Positions 11,332-20,276 of a stretch of 64,000 nucleotides of DNA are shown one piece after another. The DNA comes from Pseudomonadota bacterium (GTDB lineage: Bacteria; Myxococcota_A; UBA796; SXON01). The stretch lies in the NCBI GenBank assembly GCA_030685065.1, contig JAUXQH010000095.1, positions 206,855 through 270,854 on the forward strand, in the 5' to 3' direction. Below the pieces are notes generated by a model. The model was not told the DNA's origin. It did no database searches and saw only the letters and a list, made by a program, of their open reading frames with translations. Within the stretch, counting starts at the first letter, position 1. Each line of letters starts with the position of its first letter. A program made the position numbers and the translations under genes.

Positions 11332-13448
11332 TCATCGTTATCGCGGGAATGCTCGCGCACGCGCAGAGCTACTCGATGCCGAGCACCGAGGACGACGTCC
11401 ACTACTTCGGCGTGTCGGCCTACAAGGACGAGGGCAGCCGCGACTGGAACTGCGGGGGCAACTACTACTCGGGCCACAACGGCACCGACATGGCGATCGG
11501 CGGCTGGGGCAACATGTCGGCGGGCGTGGACGTCGTCGCGGCGGCCGACGGCACGGTGATCTCGGCGCACGACGGCGAGTCCGACACCTGCTCCACGGGG
11601 ACCTGCGGCACCGCGAACTCGGTGATCCTCGCGCACGCGGACGGGCGGCGCACGCTGTACTGGCACTTCCGCAAGTGGACGGTCACGGTGGGCGCTGGCG
11701 ACACCGTGACGTGCGGCCAGAAGCTCGGCGAGGTCGGCTCCTCGGGCAACTCCACGGGGCCGCACCTGCACTTCGAGCCGCGAACCAGCGGAAACGTGCC
11801 GGTCGAGCCGTTCGCGGGCGGCTGCGGCGCGTCGTCCACCAGCTGGGTGGGCCAGGGGGGCTACAACGGCCTGCCGGATCTCGTGTGCGGCAGCGTGGAC
11901 GCCGACGGCGACGGCTACACCACCACCGATGACTGCAACGACGGCGACGCGAGCGTGCATCCCGGCGCGGCCGAGTATTGTGACGGTGCCGATGACGACT
12001 GCGACGGCACCGTGGACGAGGATGACGCGGTCGACGCCCCAACCTGGTACCGCGACGCCGACGGGGACGGCTACGGCGACCCGGGCGCGGCGCGCCGTGC
12101 GTGTACGCAACCGTCCGGCTACCTCGCCGACAACACCGACTGCGACGACACCAACCGGCTGACCTACCCGGGCGCGTTCGAGCTGTGCGACGGCGAGGAC
12201 AACGACTGCGAAGGGGACATCGACGAGGGCTACGAGGTCGACGGTGACGGCTACCGCACGTGCGACGGCGACTGCGACGACCTCGATCCGACCCGCCACC
12301 CCGGCGCGGACGAGACGATCGACGGCATCGACCAGGACTGCGACTGGGCGGTGGACGACGGAACGGCCGTGTTCGACGACGACAGCGACGGCTGGACCGA
12401 GGTGTCCGGCGACTGCGACGACGCCGACAGCTTCACGTTCCCCGCCGCACCCGAGCAACCGGACGGTGGCGACGACGACTGCGACGGAGCGATCGACGAG
12501 GGCACGACCGCCTCGGACGACGACCGCGACGGCTGGACCGAGCTCGCCGGGGACTGTGACGACTTCGACGCGACGCGCTTCCCCGGCGCGCACGAGACCG
12601 CGGACGGCTTCGACGGCGACTGCGACGGCCTCGTGGACGACGGCTCGACCCTCGGGGACGACGACGGCGACAGCTTCACCTCCGTGGGTGGCGACTGCGA
12701 CGACACCAACCGCCAGGCGTTTCCCGGCGCGCCGGAGATCGCGGACGGCGCGGACAACGACTGTGATGGCCGCATCGACAACGGCACGCGGGTAGCGGAC
12801 GACGACGACGACGGCTTCGCGGAGCAGGACGGGGACTGCGACGACGCCGATCCGGGCGTGTTCCCGCTCGCCCAGGAGGTCGTCAACGGTCGCGACGACG
12901 ACTGCAATTTCCTCGTCGACGACCGCACCGACGTCTACGACGACGACCATGACGGCTGGACCGAGGACGCCGGCGACTGCGACGACGCCGCGCCCCTCAC
13001 CTTCCCGGGCGCCCTCGAACGCATCGACGGTCACGACGAAGACTGCAACGTGCTCGTGGACGACGGAACGGCCGCGTTCGACGACGATGGGGACGGCTAC
13101 ACCGAAGCCGGGCACGATTGCGACGACCTCCGCGCGGAGGCCTGGCCCGGGGCGCCCGAGCTCGAGAACGGCCGCGACGACGACTGCGACGCGATCGTGG
13201 ACAACCACACCCTCGGCTCCGACGACGACCAGGACGGCTGGACCGAGCGCGAGGGGGATTGTGACGACGGCAACGCCCACGCGTTCCCGGGCGCGCTGGA
13301 GACGGTGGACGGACGGGACGGTGACTGCGACGGCGTGCAGGAGATCGCGGAGGGCTGGGGCGCCGCCGTCTGCGGGACGAGCGGCGCGCCGACCTGGCTC
13401 GGCCTGACGGTGGCGCTCCTGCTGGTGCGGCGGCGGCGCTCGAGCTGA
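11328..13448 (+). CDS. secreted M23 (LytM) peptidase with ten MopuT-type DxDxDG/CDD repeats and MYXO-CTERM-like tail
   Basis: HNGTDMAIGG and GPHLHFE Zn ligands; repeats like DDDxDGWTExxGDCDDxDxxxFPGAxExxDGxDxDCDGxVDDGT; C-term AAVCGTSGAPTWLGLTVALLLVRRRRSS. Confidence 0.88.
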   Translation: MIIVIAGMLAHAQSYSMPSTEDDVHYFGVSAYKDEGSRDWNCGGNYYSGHNGTDMAIGGWGNMSAGVDVVAAADGTVISAHDGESDTCSTGTCGTANSVILAHADGRRTLYWHFRKWTVTVGAGDTVTCGQKLGEVGSSGNSTGPHLHFEPRTSGNVPVEPFAGGCGASSTSWVGQGGYNGLPDLVCGSVDADGDGYTTTDDCNDGDASVHPGAAEYCDGADDDCDGTVDEDDAVDAPTWYRDADGDGYGDPGAARRACTQPSGYLADNTDCDDTNRLTYPGAFELCDGEDNDCEGDIDEGYEVDGDGYRTCDGDCDDLDPTRHPGADETIDGIDQDCDWAVDDGTAVFDDDSDGWTEVSGDCDDADSFTFPAAPEQPDGGDDDCDGAIDEGTTASDDDRDGWTELAGDCDDFDATRFPGAHETADGFDGDCDGLVDDGSTLGDDDGDSFTSVGGDCDDTNRQAFPGAPEIADGADNDCDGRIDNGTRVADDDDDGFAEQDGDCDDADPGVFPLAQEVVNGRDDDCNFLVDDRTDVYDDDHDGWTEDAGDCDDAAPLTFPGALERIDGHDEDCNVLVDDGTAAFDDDGDGYTEAGHDCDDLRAEAWPGAPELENGRDDDCDAIVDNHTLGSDDDQDGWTEREGDCDDGNAHAFPGALETVDGRDGDCDGVQEIAEGWGAAVCGTSGAPTWLGLTVALLLVRRRRSS
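11898..13350 (+). repeat. protein-level tandem repeat array (10 units; most are 47 aa) within M23 peptidase
   Basis: Direct reading of translation; acidic calcium-binding-like loops with paired Cys. Confidence 0.85.
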
Positions 13449-13466
13449 GGCGTCAGCGCTGACCCG

Positions 13467-14678
13467 TCAGGTTCGCCGGCGCAGCCGCCCGAGCAGCCCC
13501 ATCCCGAGGAGCACGCCGGCCGCCGAGCCGCCGCAGCCGATGTGGTCGAGCCGCACCCAGTCGGCGGCCCGGGCGCGCGGACGGTCGGTGTCGGGCGCCG
13601 CGGTGTCGGCGCGCGCGGTGTCCCCGGAGGTGTCGGCGACGTCGGTGTCCTCGACCGCGGTGTCGACCGGCACCTCCTCTCCCGGGTACACGCCCGCGCA
13701 GGAGGCGGTGATCGAGAACCCGCTGGTCGCGCCCTCGTAGCCATCCACGACCACGACGTATCGCTGGCCGGCGGTCGCGGTGAAGGCCACGCCCTCGGCG
13801 TCCGCGTTCGGATTGGTGCTGCACCCGACGGCGCCGCTGCCGTCGCACGCCTCCGACGTGAGGACGAACAGGTCGAGGTCGGAGGCGTGCCCGCTCATCG
13901 AGAGGGTCACCCCCTCGGCGAGGTTCGTCGCGAACTCGAAAGCGATCTCGGGCCCGGAGTAGCTGTACTCGCCGCAGCCGTAGGAGGCGTGGCTGCTCGT
14001 CGCGCCGCCGCCGTTGTTGGCGGACGCGATCGTCTGGCCGCAGCGCAGACGGTCGACCACGGCGCACGCGGGCACGTCCTCGCACACGATGGAGGGGAGG
14101 CCGCCCCACGCGCCCTGGTCCACCCAGTAGGACGGCGGCGCGGAGCAGGGCCCGTCGAACGGATCGGACGACGAGCCGGTCGAGTCGCGCACCTCGAAGT
14201 GCACGTGGGGGCCGGTCGAGCTGCCCGAGGAGCCCATCTCGCCGAGCTTCTGGCCGCACGTGACGGTCTGGCCCGTCGTGACCGCCACGCTCCACGTCTT
14301 CATGTGCGCGTAGTAGGTGGCCTTGCCGTCGGCGTGCTGGAGCTTCACGTAGTTGCCGAACCCGCCGCCGCCGTCACAGTCCCCCGTGTCGCATCGATCG
14401 TACGCACCATCGTTCGTGGCCACCACCGTGCCCGGCGCGGACGCGGTGATGTCGCGCCCGGCGTCCATCCCGGTCCAGCTCCCGCCGCCGTAGTCGGAGC
14501 CCCGGTGGCCGTCGTACGAGGTGTCCCCGCAGTTCCAGTCGGTCACGCCGCCGTGGTCGACGTAGGCCGTCGGGTAGAAGTTGCCGTAGTCCTCCGCGGA
14601 GCTCGGGAACGCGTAGTCCTGGGCATGCGCGGCGTGCGCCAGGATCAAGACCGGGATCAAGGCGGGGATCAGCGCCAC
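13467..14678 (-). CDS. secreted M23 (LytM) peptidase with C-terminal PPC-like domain and MYXO-CTERM-like tail
   Basis: HRGSDYGGGS, GPHVHFEVRD; ...IGCGGSAAGVLLGMGLLGRLRRRT. Confidence 0.87.
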   Translation of the reverse strand: MALIPALIPVLILAHAAHAQDYAFPSSAEDYGNFYPTAYVDHGGVTDWNCGDTSYDGHRGSDYGGGSWTGMDAGRDITASAPGTVVATNDGAYDRCDTGDCDGGGGFGNYVKLQHADGKATYYAHMKTWSVAVTTGQTVTCGQKLGEMGSSGSSTGPHVHFEVRDSTGSSSDPFDGPCSAPPSYWVDQGAWGGLPSIVCEDVPACAVVDRLRCGQTIASANNGGGATSSHASYGCGEYSYSGPEIAFEFATNLAEGVTLSMSGHASDLDLFVLTSEACDGSGAVGCSTNPNADAEGVAFTATAGQRYVVVVDGYEGATSGFSITASCAGVYPGEEVPVDTAVEDTDVADTSGDTARADTAAPDTDRPRARAADWVRLDHIGCGGSAAGVLLGMGLLGRLRRRT

Positions 14679-15247
14679 GTCGCCCTCCGCTCGGTGCCTT
14701 CGGCGGTCCAGACCACGCTCGCGCCGTCGAAGCGCACCGGCCCGCGTTCGGGCAGAGGAACGAAGCCGAGCGGGGCTTCCCCCGGCGTCGCCTGCACGCC
14801 GACGTTGGTGAGCTGCCGCGGCACGCCGCCGCGCGTCGGGAGCGCCCAGACGCTGGTGATGCCGGTGTGCCCGCCGACATAGGCGACCGCGCTCCCGTCC
14901 GGCGAGAGCGCGAGGCGATCGGGGCGGCCGCTGGTGACGAGCGGGACGACGGTCACGGCGCCCTCGCGCACCCGGACGACGTAGATGCCACCGTCCCCCT
15001 CGCCGGGGTCCGCCGGGACGTAGAGCGCATCGTCGATGCCGACCGGATCGTCGTAGACGTGCGCGAGGATCGCGGCGCCATCGGCGTAGAGGGTGCCCGC
15101 GGCGAGGGTGAGCACGCGCCCTTCGAGCTCCCAGCGCGCCGCGCCGACGAAGGGACGATCGCGCTCGGACGACAGCTGGGCGGCCGGCTCCGGGGGAACC
15201 TCCGGTGCTGGCCCGGAGGCGCAGGCGAGGAGCAGGAAGAGGTTCAT
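14669..15247 (-). CDS. PD40/TolB-like beta-propeller lipoprotein (paralogue of 10627..11331)
   Basis: LSPDGSAVAYVGGHTGITSVWALP, QLTNVGVQATPGEAPLGFVPLP; MNLFLLLAC lipobox. Confidence 0.65.
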   Translation of the reverse strand: MNLFLLLACASGPAPEVPPEPAAQLSSERDRPFVGAARWELEGRVLTLAAGTLYADGAAILAHVYDDPVGIDDALYVPADPGEGDGGIYVVRVREGAVTVVPLVTSGRPDRLALSPDGSAVAYVGGHTGITSVWALPTRGGVPRQLTNVGVQATPGEAPLGFVPLPERGPVRFDGASVVWTAEGTERRATWR

Positions 15248-15285
15248 GCCACCTACCTACTCCACGCGCGGCGCCTGCGTCGTGC

Positions 15286-17040
15286 CTACGTCGCGCCGAC
15301 CTCGCGCATCCACCCGTCGAGGAACAGGAGGGTCCACAGCCGCGCGTCGGTGCCGGTGCGGTCGACCTCGCCGACGAGGGCGTCGATCGCGGCGGGGAGG
15401 AAGAGCCGGTGCGGATCTTCGCGCAGCGTCGCCACGCGCTCGTCGAGCCACCCGCGCGCGGGGCCGCCGAGCCAGCGGCCCCAGGGCCCGGGCAGCACGC
15501 GCTTGGGCCGATTGACGAGCCCCCACGAGAGCACCGGGCGCAGGATCTCCCGCAGCGGCCACTTCGTCGTGGCGCCGCCCACGCCGGTCCGCACCTTCCA
15601 GGGGCCCGGGATGCCCGCGCAATACGCCACGAGATCGCGATCGAGCAGGGGCTCGCGGATGGCGATGCCGGCGAGCGCCGCGCAGGTGCCGGTGCGCGCG
15701 AGCGCGTCTTCCGGCATGCGGCCGCGCAGGTAGACGTGCAGGATCTCGTTGACCGGGTCGCTCACGACCTCGCGGTAGAGCGGCTCGAGGCACATGCGCC
15801 GCACGCCGTCCCGCACCCACCCCGGATCGCGCATGAGCGCGCCGCGCGTCTCCGCGTCGAACACGTGCACGCCGCCGATCTTGCGGGAGAGGCCGAACGG
15901 CACGCTGGGCTCGTCGATCTCGGGGCGCCGACCGCCGAAGAACCGGCTGGCGGCGTGCCGCGCGGGGGCGGGCATGCGCCCGAGCCAGGTCGACAGGCGC
16001 AGCTGGGAGGCGAGCAGGCCGACCATGCGGCCACCGAAGACCTCGTCCCCGCCATCCCCCGCGAGGATCACGTCGACGTGCTGCGCCGCGGCCTGGGCGA
16101 GGAGGAACTGCGGGATCACCGCGGGATCGGTGATCGGCTCGTCCGACGCGGCGATCACCGAGTCGTACGCGCCGCGGAACTTCTCAAAGTCGACCCGCAC
16201 GACCTCGTGTTTCGCGCGGAGCAGGTGGGCAACGCGACCGGCGTACGGCACTTCGTCGTCATCGGCATCCTGCACGCCGACCGTGAACGTGTGCACCGGC
16301 CCGAGGCGGGATGCGAACAGCGTGATGGCGCTGGAGTCGAGCCCGCCCGACAGGAACACCCCGACGCGCTCCTTGCCGGACGCGCGCGCGGCCACGGCGC
16401 GGTTGAGGCGGCGCTCGATCTCCTCGAGCGTGGGCTTGTCATCCGGCATCGCGGCGTACGGGGGCGCATAACGAAGATGGAACCAGGGCTCCATGCGCGC
16501 GCGACCGTCGAACTTCAGGTGATGGCCCGCCGGGAGCGATCGCACATCCCGCAGGAGCGTGCGGGGGGCGTGCACGTACCGGAACGAGAGGTACTCGGCG
16601 AGGTGCTCCCGGGCGATCTCGCGGCTGACCCACGGCAGGTCGAGCAGCGGCTTGGGGCTCGTGGAAAAGGCGATCCGGCCGCCCTGCTCGGCGAAGTAGA
16701 GGCGGCGGATCCCGAAGGGGTCCCGGAGCAGGTGGATCCGGCGCGATTGGCGCTCGAGCACGGCCGCCACCCAGGCGCCCTCGAGGTGCGCGAGCGCGCC
16801 GACCCCGGAGCGGGTCCACAGATCGAGCAGCGTGTCCGCGGCGGACTGCCCGGTGACCGGCGCGCGATCGAAGTGCCCGGCGACGGCCACCACGAAACGG
16901 TCGTTGCTCGCGAGCGTGGAGCGGGGGCGCGCGCTCACGAACGCGCCCGGTCCGGCGAACTCGGCTCCCCCCGCGAGCGCGCGAGTCTCGGCCTGTTCGG
17001 GCTCGCCGTCGATCGTGAAGATGCCGGCGATTCCGCCCAT
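15286..17040 (-). CDS. asparagine synthetase (AsnB)-like protein lacking the glutaminase Cys
   Basis: MGGIAGIFTIDGE (normally MCGIAG), PP-loop GVFLSGGLDSSAI. Confidence 0.88.
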   Translation of the reverse strand: MGGIAGIFTIDGEPEQAETRALAGGAEFAGPGAFVSARPRSTLASNDRFVVAVAGHFDRAPVTGQSAADTLLDLWTRSGVGALAHLEGAWVAAVLERQSRRIHLLRDPFGIRRLYFAEQGGRIAFSTSPKPLLDLPWVSREIAREHLAEYLSFRYVHAPRTLLRDVRSLPAGHHLKFDGRARMEPWFHLRYAPPYAAMPDDKPTLEEIERRLNRAVAARASGKERVGVFLSGGLDSSAITLFASRLGPVHTFTVGVQDADDDEVPYAGRVAHLLRAKHEVVRVDFEKFRGAYDSVIAASDEPITDPAVIPQFLLAQAAAQHVDVILAGDGGDEVFGGRMVGLLASQLRLSTWLGRMPAPARHAASRFFGGRRPEIDEPSVPFGLSRKIGGVHVFDAETRGALMRDPGWVRDGVRRMCLEPLYREVVSDPVNEILHVYLRGRMPEDALARTGTCAALAGIAIREPLLDRDLVAYCAGIPGPWKVRTGVGGATTKWPLREILRPVLSWGLVNRPKRVLPGPWGRWLGGPARGWLDERVATLREDPHRLFLPAAIDALVGEVDRTGTDARLWTLLFLDGWMREVGAT

Positions 17041-17089
17041 GCGCCCCCTGCAGACGGCCCCTGTTAGCCGGCCCTGGCCCCGGGTGCGA

Positions 17090-17102
17090 TATCCTCGCGC
17101 CC
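17090..17102 (+). promoter_or_regulatory. candidate leaderless -10 element of pilT
   Basis: TATCCT followed by 7 nt and the ATG at 17103. Confidence 0.45.
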
Positions 17103-18185
17103 ATGACGGTCCGCATCCACGACCTGCTCCGGGTGGCCATCGAACAAAAGGCCTCCGACATCCACGTCTCCGCGGGAGAGGTGCCGGCGATCCGGATCGA
17201 CGGGGAGATCTTCCGCCTCGACCTCCCCGTGCTCACGAACGACGACGCCAAGCGCCTCGCCTACTCGATGATGCAGGAGAAGCACCGGACGGCCTTCGAG
17301 AACCAGCTCGAGACCGACTTCGCGCTGTCCTTCCGTTCCTTCGCGCGCTTTCGCGTGAACGTGTTCACCCAGGCGCGCGGCATCGGCTTCGTGATGCGCC
17401 AGATCCCCACCCGCGTGCTGACGATGGCGGAGCTCGGCCTCGCGCCGGTGTTCGAGCGGATCGCCAGCTTCAAGCGCGGCCTCGTGCTGCTCACCGGCCC
17501 CACCGGTTCGGGCAAGTCGACCACGCTCGCCGCCATCATCGACCACATCAACAAGAACCGCCGGGAGCACATCCTCACGATCGAGGATCCGGTCGAGTTC
17601 GTGCACAAGCCCGACAAGTGCCTGATCAACCAGCGCGAGATCGGCGCGGACACCAAGTCGTTCGCCGCCGCGCTCCGGAGCGCGCTCCGCGAGGACCCCG
17701 ACGTCATCCTGGTCGGTGAGCTCCGTGACCTCGAGACCATCTCGCTCGCCATCAGCGCCGCGGAGACGGGCCACCTCGTGTTCGGCACGCTCCACACCAA
17801 CTCCGCGCCCGAGACGGTGGACCGCCTCATCGACGCGTTTCCGCACGAGCAGCAGTCCCAGGTGCGCACGATGCTCTCCACCTCGCTCATGGCCGTGGTG
17901 AGCCAGCTGCTGGTGCGAAAGATGGGCGAGCCGGGCCGCGTCGCGTGCCAGGAGATCATGCTCTGCAACCCGGCCATCCGGAACCTGATCCGCGAGAGCA
18001 AGCTCTACCAGATCCCCAGCATCATGCAGGCGGGCCGGGCCGATGGGCAGGTGTTGATGGAGTCCTCGGCGAAGGACCTCGCCTTGAAGAAGAAGATCTC
18101 CCGCGAGGAGGCCGTGCGCGTCACCAACAACCCGAAGCTGTTCGACGATGTGGCGCGCGCAGGCGCGGTGGGGATGATGCGATGA
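17103..18185 (+). CDS. pilT: type IV pilus retraction ATPase PilT
   Basis: GPTGSGKSTTLAAIIDHIN Walker A, ASDIHVSAGEVPAIRIDGE, TLHTNSAPETVDRLIDAFP. Confidence 0.96.
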   Translation: MTVRIHDLLRVAIEQKASDIHVSAGEVPAIRIDGEIFRLDLPVLTNDDAKRLAYSMMQEKHRTAFENQLETDFALSFRSFARFRVNVFTQARGIGFVMRQIPTRVLTMAELGLAPVFERIASFKRGLVLLTGPTGSGKSTTLAAIIDHINKNRREHILTIEDPVEFVHKPDKCLINQREIGADTKSFAAALRSALREDPDVILVGELRDLETISLAISAAETGHLVFGTLHTNSAPETVDRLIDAFPHEQQSQVRTMLSTSLMAVVSQLLVRKMGEPGRVACQEIMLCNPAIRNLIRESKLYQIPSIMQAGRADGQVLMESSAKDLALKKKISREEAVRVTNNPKLFDDVARAGAVGMMR

Positions 18186-18406
18186 GCACCGAGCCGGGTG
18201 CCGGGGTCGCGGTGCACGTCAACGGGGAGGCGCGGGAGGTGCCCGCCGGCACCACAATCGTGGCGCTGGTGCGGCTCCTGGGGGCGCCACCCGAGGGCGT
18301 CGCGGTGGCGCTCAACGCGGAGGTGATCCCGCGCGCGGAGCACGGCCAACGCGTGATCGTCGCGGGCGATCGGGTGGAGGTCATCCGGGCCGTGGGCGGC
18401 GGCTGA
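18182..18406 (+). CDS. thiS: ThiS/MoaD-like sulfur carrier protein
   Basis: VHVNGEAREVPAGTTIVALVRLLG...AVALNAEVIPRAEHGQRVIVAGDRVEVIRAVGGG; ATGA overlap with pilT. Confidence 0.85.
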   Translation: MSTEPGAGVAVHVNGEAREVPAGTTIVALVRLLGAPPEGVAVALNAEVIPRAEHGQRVIVAGDRVEVIRAVGGG

Positions 18407-18441
18407 CGTAAGCCGTCTGACGTAAGCCGTCTGACGTAAGC
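18403..18441. repeat. 14-nt tandem repeat (2.8 copies) overlapping the thiS stop codon
   Basis: ctgacgtaagccgt x2 + ctgacgtaagc. Confidence 0.9.
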
Positions 18442-18484
18442 GGAGTGTGAGTGTGCGGGCGAAGGCTGCCGTTACAACCCTCCC

Positions 18485-19045
18485 ATGCACATCCTTCTGC
18501 TCCTCGCCAGCCTCGCGTTCGCCCGGCCGGTGGTCGTGGCCCTGGTCGACCCGCCGCTGGTGCGCGCCCTCCAGCTCCCCATCGCCGCACGGGCGGTTCG
18601 GCACGCGGGGGTCCCGCACGCCGAGGTGCTCGTGACCCTCGACGCGGTACGTCTCCACCGGATCCACGCATGGGATCTCGTCGTCGTGTTCGACGAGTCG
18701 GTCGTCGCGATGCGCAGGTATGGACCGGTGCCCGACTACGGCGTGTTCGTGGTGTCGCGCCTGGACCGTGACCTGCACGGGCGCGCGCTCGCCGACGCGA
18801 TCCACGCGGAGCATCGCTCGCACGGGTACGGCAAGGACAGGATCAAGTACAAGGAGAAGGACGGCGGGTATTCTTACAAGGTCAAGCACGACAACGGCCA
18901 CGGGGGACACGACGACGGCTGGGACAGGGGCAGCTCGGGGAAGGGCAGCTCGGGGAAGGGCAACTCGTCGCGCGGGGGCTCGTCGCAGGGTGGCTCGCAC
19001 CACGGCAATGACGACGATCACGGCAAGGGCAAGGGCAAGAAGTAG
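18485..19045 (+). CDS. hypothetical secreted protein with G/S/K/H-rich low-complexity tail
   Basis: MHILLLLASLAFARP signal; C-term GSSGKGSSGKGNSSRGGSSQGGSHHGNDDDHGKGKGKK. Confidence 0.6.
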   Translation: MHILLLLASLAFARPVVVALVDPPLVRALQLPIAARAVRHAGVPHAEVLVTLDAVRLHRIHAWDLVVVFDESVVAMRRYGPVPDYGVFVVSRLDRDLHGRALADAIHAEHRSHGYGKDRIKYKEKDGGYSYKVKHDNGHGGHDDGWDRGSSGKGSSGKGNSSRGGSSQGGSHHGNDDDHGKGKGKK

Positions 19046-19047
19046 CC

Positions 19048-19320
19048 ATGCGGCTCCCCTCTTCGCTGCTTCTGCCGGTGTTCCTGGCGCTCGGCCTCGC
19101 CTGCGCCGTCGGTCCCGCCACGCCCGAACCGCCGGCCACGCCGACGGAGATGGTCGCCCGTGCGCTCGAGCTCGGAGACATCGTTCGCGCCGACCCGGAC
19201 CGGGCCGAAGCCGCCCTGGCCGAGGCGGGATCGTCCGCTGAGGAGCTCGAGGCGCTGCTGGTCGAGATCGCGGCCGACGCCGACATGAGCGACGCGTACG
19301 CCGAGGCGCTCGGGCACTGA
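19048..19320 (+). CDS. small putative lipoprotein
   Basis: MRLPSSLLLPVFLALGLAC lipobox; 90 aa. Confidence 0.55.
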   Translation: MRLPSSLLLPVFLALGLACAVGPATPEPPATPTEMVARALELGDIVRADPDRAEAALAEAGSSAEELEALLVEIAADADMSDAYAEALGH

Positions 19321-19330
19321 CCGGAGCCCG

Positions 19331-19936
19331 CTACATCTCCCGGCGCCCCTCCAACGCGCGCGCCAGGGACACGCGGTCGGCAAACTCGATCTCGGTACCG
19401 ACGCTCACGCCGTGCGCGAGGCGCGTCACGCGCACCCCGAGCGGCTTGAGCAGGCGGGCTACGTAGAGCGCCGTCGCGTCCCCCTCGACGTCGGGGTCCG
19501 TCGCGAGGATGACCTCGGCCACGGGAGGCAGGCCGTCCACGCCGCCGATGCGGGCGAGCAGCTCGCGGACGCGCAGCTCCGCCGGGCCCACGCCGTCGAG
19601 CGGGGAGAGCGCCCCGTGCAGCACGTGGAAGGCTCCCTTGTACGTGCCCGCACCGTCCAAGGCGTTGATGTCCTGTGGGCGCTCGACCACGCAGAGGGTC
19701 GCGGCGTCCCGACGGGTATCGGCGCACCGCCGACACAGCGCGTCACTGGAGAGGTCGCGACAGCGAGAGCATTCGTGCACCGAAGCCCGCAACGACAGCA
19801 CGGCTTCGGCGATGCCCGCGGCGACCTCGGGGGGCTGCCGCAGGAGCCAGTAGGCATAGCGGGTGGCGGTCTTCTCGCCGACGCCGGGGAACCGCGCGAG
19901 GTGCGCCACGGCGCGACGGAAGGGATCGACGCTCAT
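19331..19936 (-). CDS. recR: recombination mediator RecR
   Basis: LARFPGVGEKTATRYAYWLL, CSRCRDLSSDALCRRC, Toprim EVILATDPDVEGDATALYVARLL. Confidence 0.96.
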   Translation of the reverse strand: MSVDPFRRAVAHLARFPGVGEKTATRYAYWLLRQPPEVAAGIAEAVLSLRASVHECSRCRDLSSDALCRRCADTRRDAATLCVVERPQDINALDGAGTYKGAFHVLHGALSPLDGVGPAELRVRELLARIGGVDGLPPVAEVILATDPDVEGDATALYVARLLKPLGVRVTRLAHGVSVGTEIEFADRVSLARALEGRREM

Positions 19937-19958
19937 CGGGGCTCCGGGGCGGGCACGG

Positions 19959-20276
19959 TCAGAGCAGCCCGGGCGGGAGCCCCATCGCGGCGGCGAGCTG
20001 ACCGAGCTTCTTGGCGACCACGTCCTTGCTGCGCCGCACCGCGTCGTTCGTGGCGGCGCGGAGCAGGTCTTCGAGGAGCTCGCGATCGTCCATCGCCTTC
20101 GGATCGATCCGGATGGAGAGGACCTCCTGCGCGCCGTTGATGCGCACGGTCACGAGGCCGCCGGCGGTGGCCTCGACCTCCTCGCGCTCGGCCTCGGCCT
20201 GCAAGTCCTGCATCTGCTTCTGGAAGCCGCCGAGGAGGCCCCCCATCCCACCCATGCCGCCAAACGGATCAGTCAT
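19959..20276 (-). CDS. YbaB/EbfC nucleoid-associated protein
   Basis: GGLLGGFQKQMQDLQAEAEREEVEATAGGLVTVRINGAQEVLSIRIDP; between dnaX and recR. Confidence 0.93.
   Translation of the reverse strand: MTDPFGGMGGMGGLLGGFQKQMQDLQAEAEREEVEATAGGLVTVRINGAQEVLSIRIDPKAMDDRELLEDLLRAATNDAVRRSKDVVAKKLGQLAAAMGLPPGLL

Noticed and set aside
11898-13350. Regularly spaced repeats resembling a CRISPR array
   Set aside because: Repeats are protein-level (about 141 nt, in frame, variable at nucleotide level) without conserved short repeats plus unique spacers
17945-18181. N-terminal extension of ThiS (ORF 17945..18406)
   Set aside because: Overlaps pilT; homology begins at MSTEPGAGVAVHVNGE (18182)
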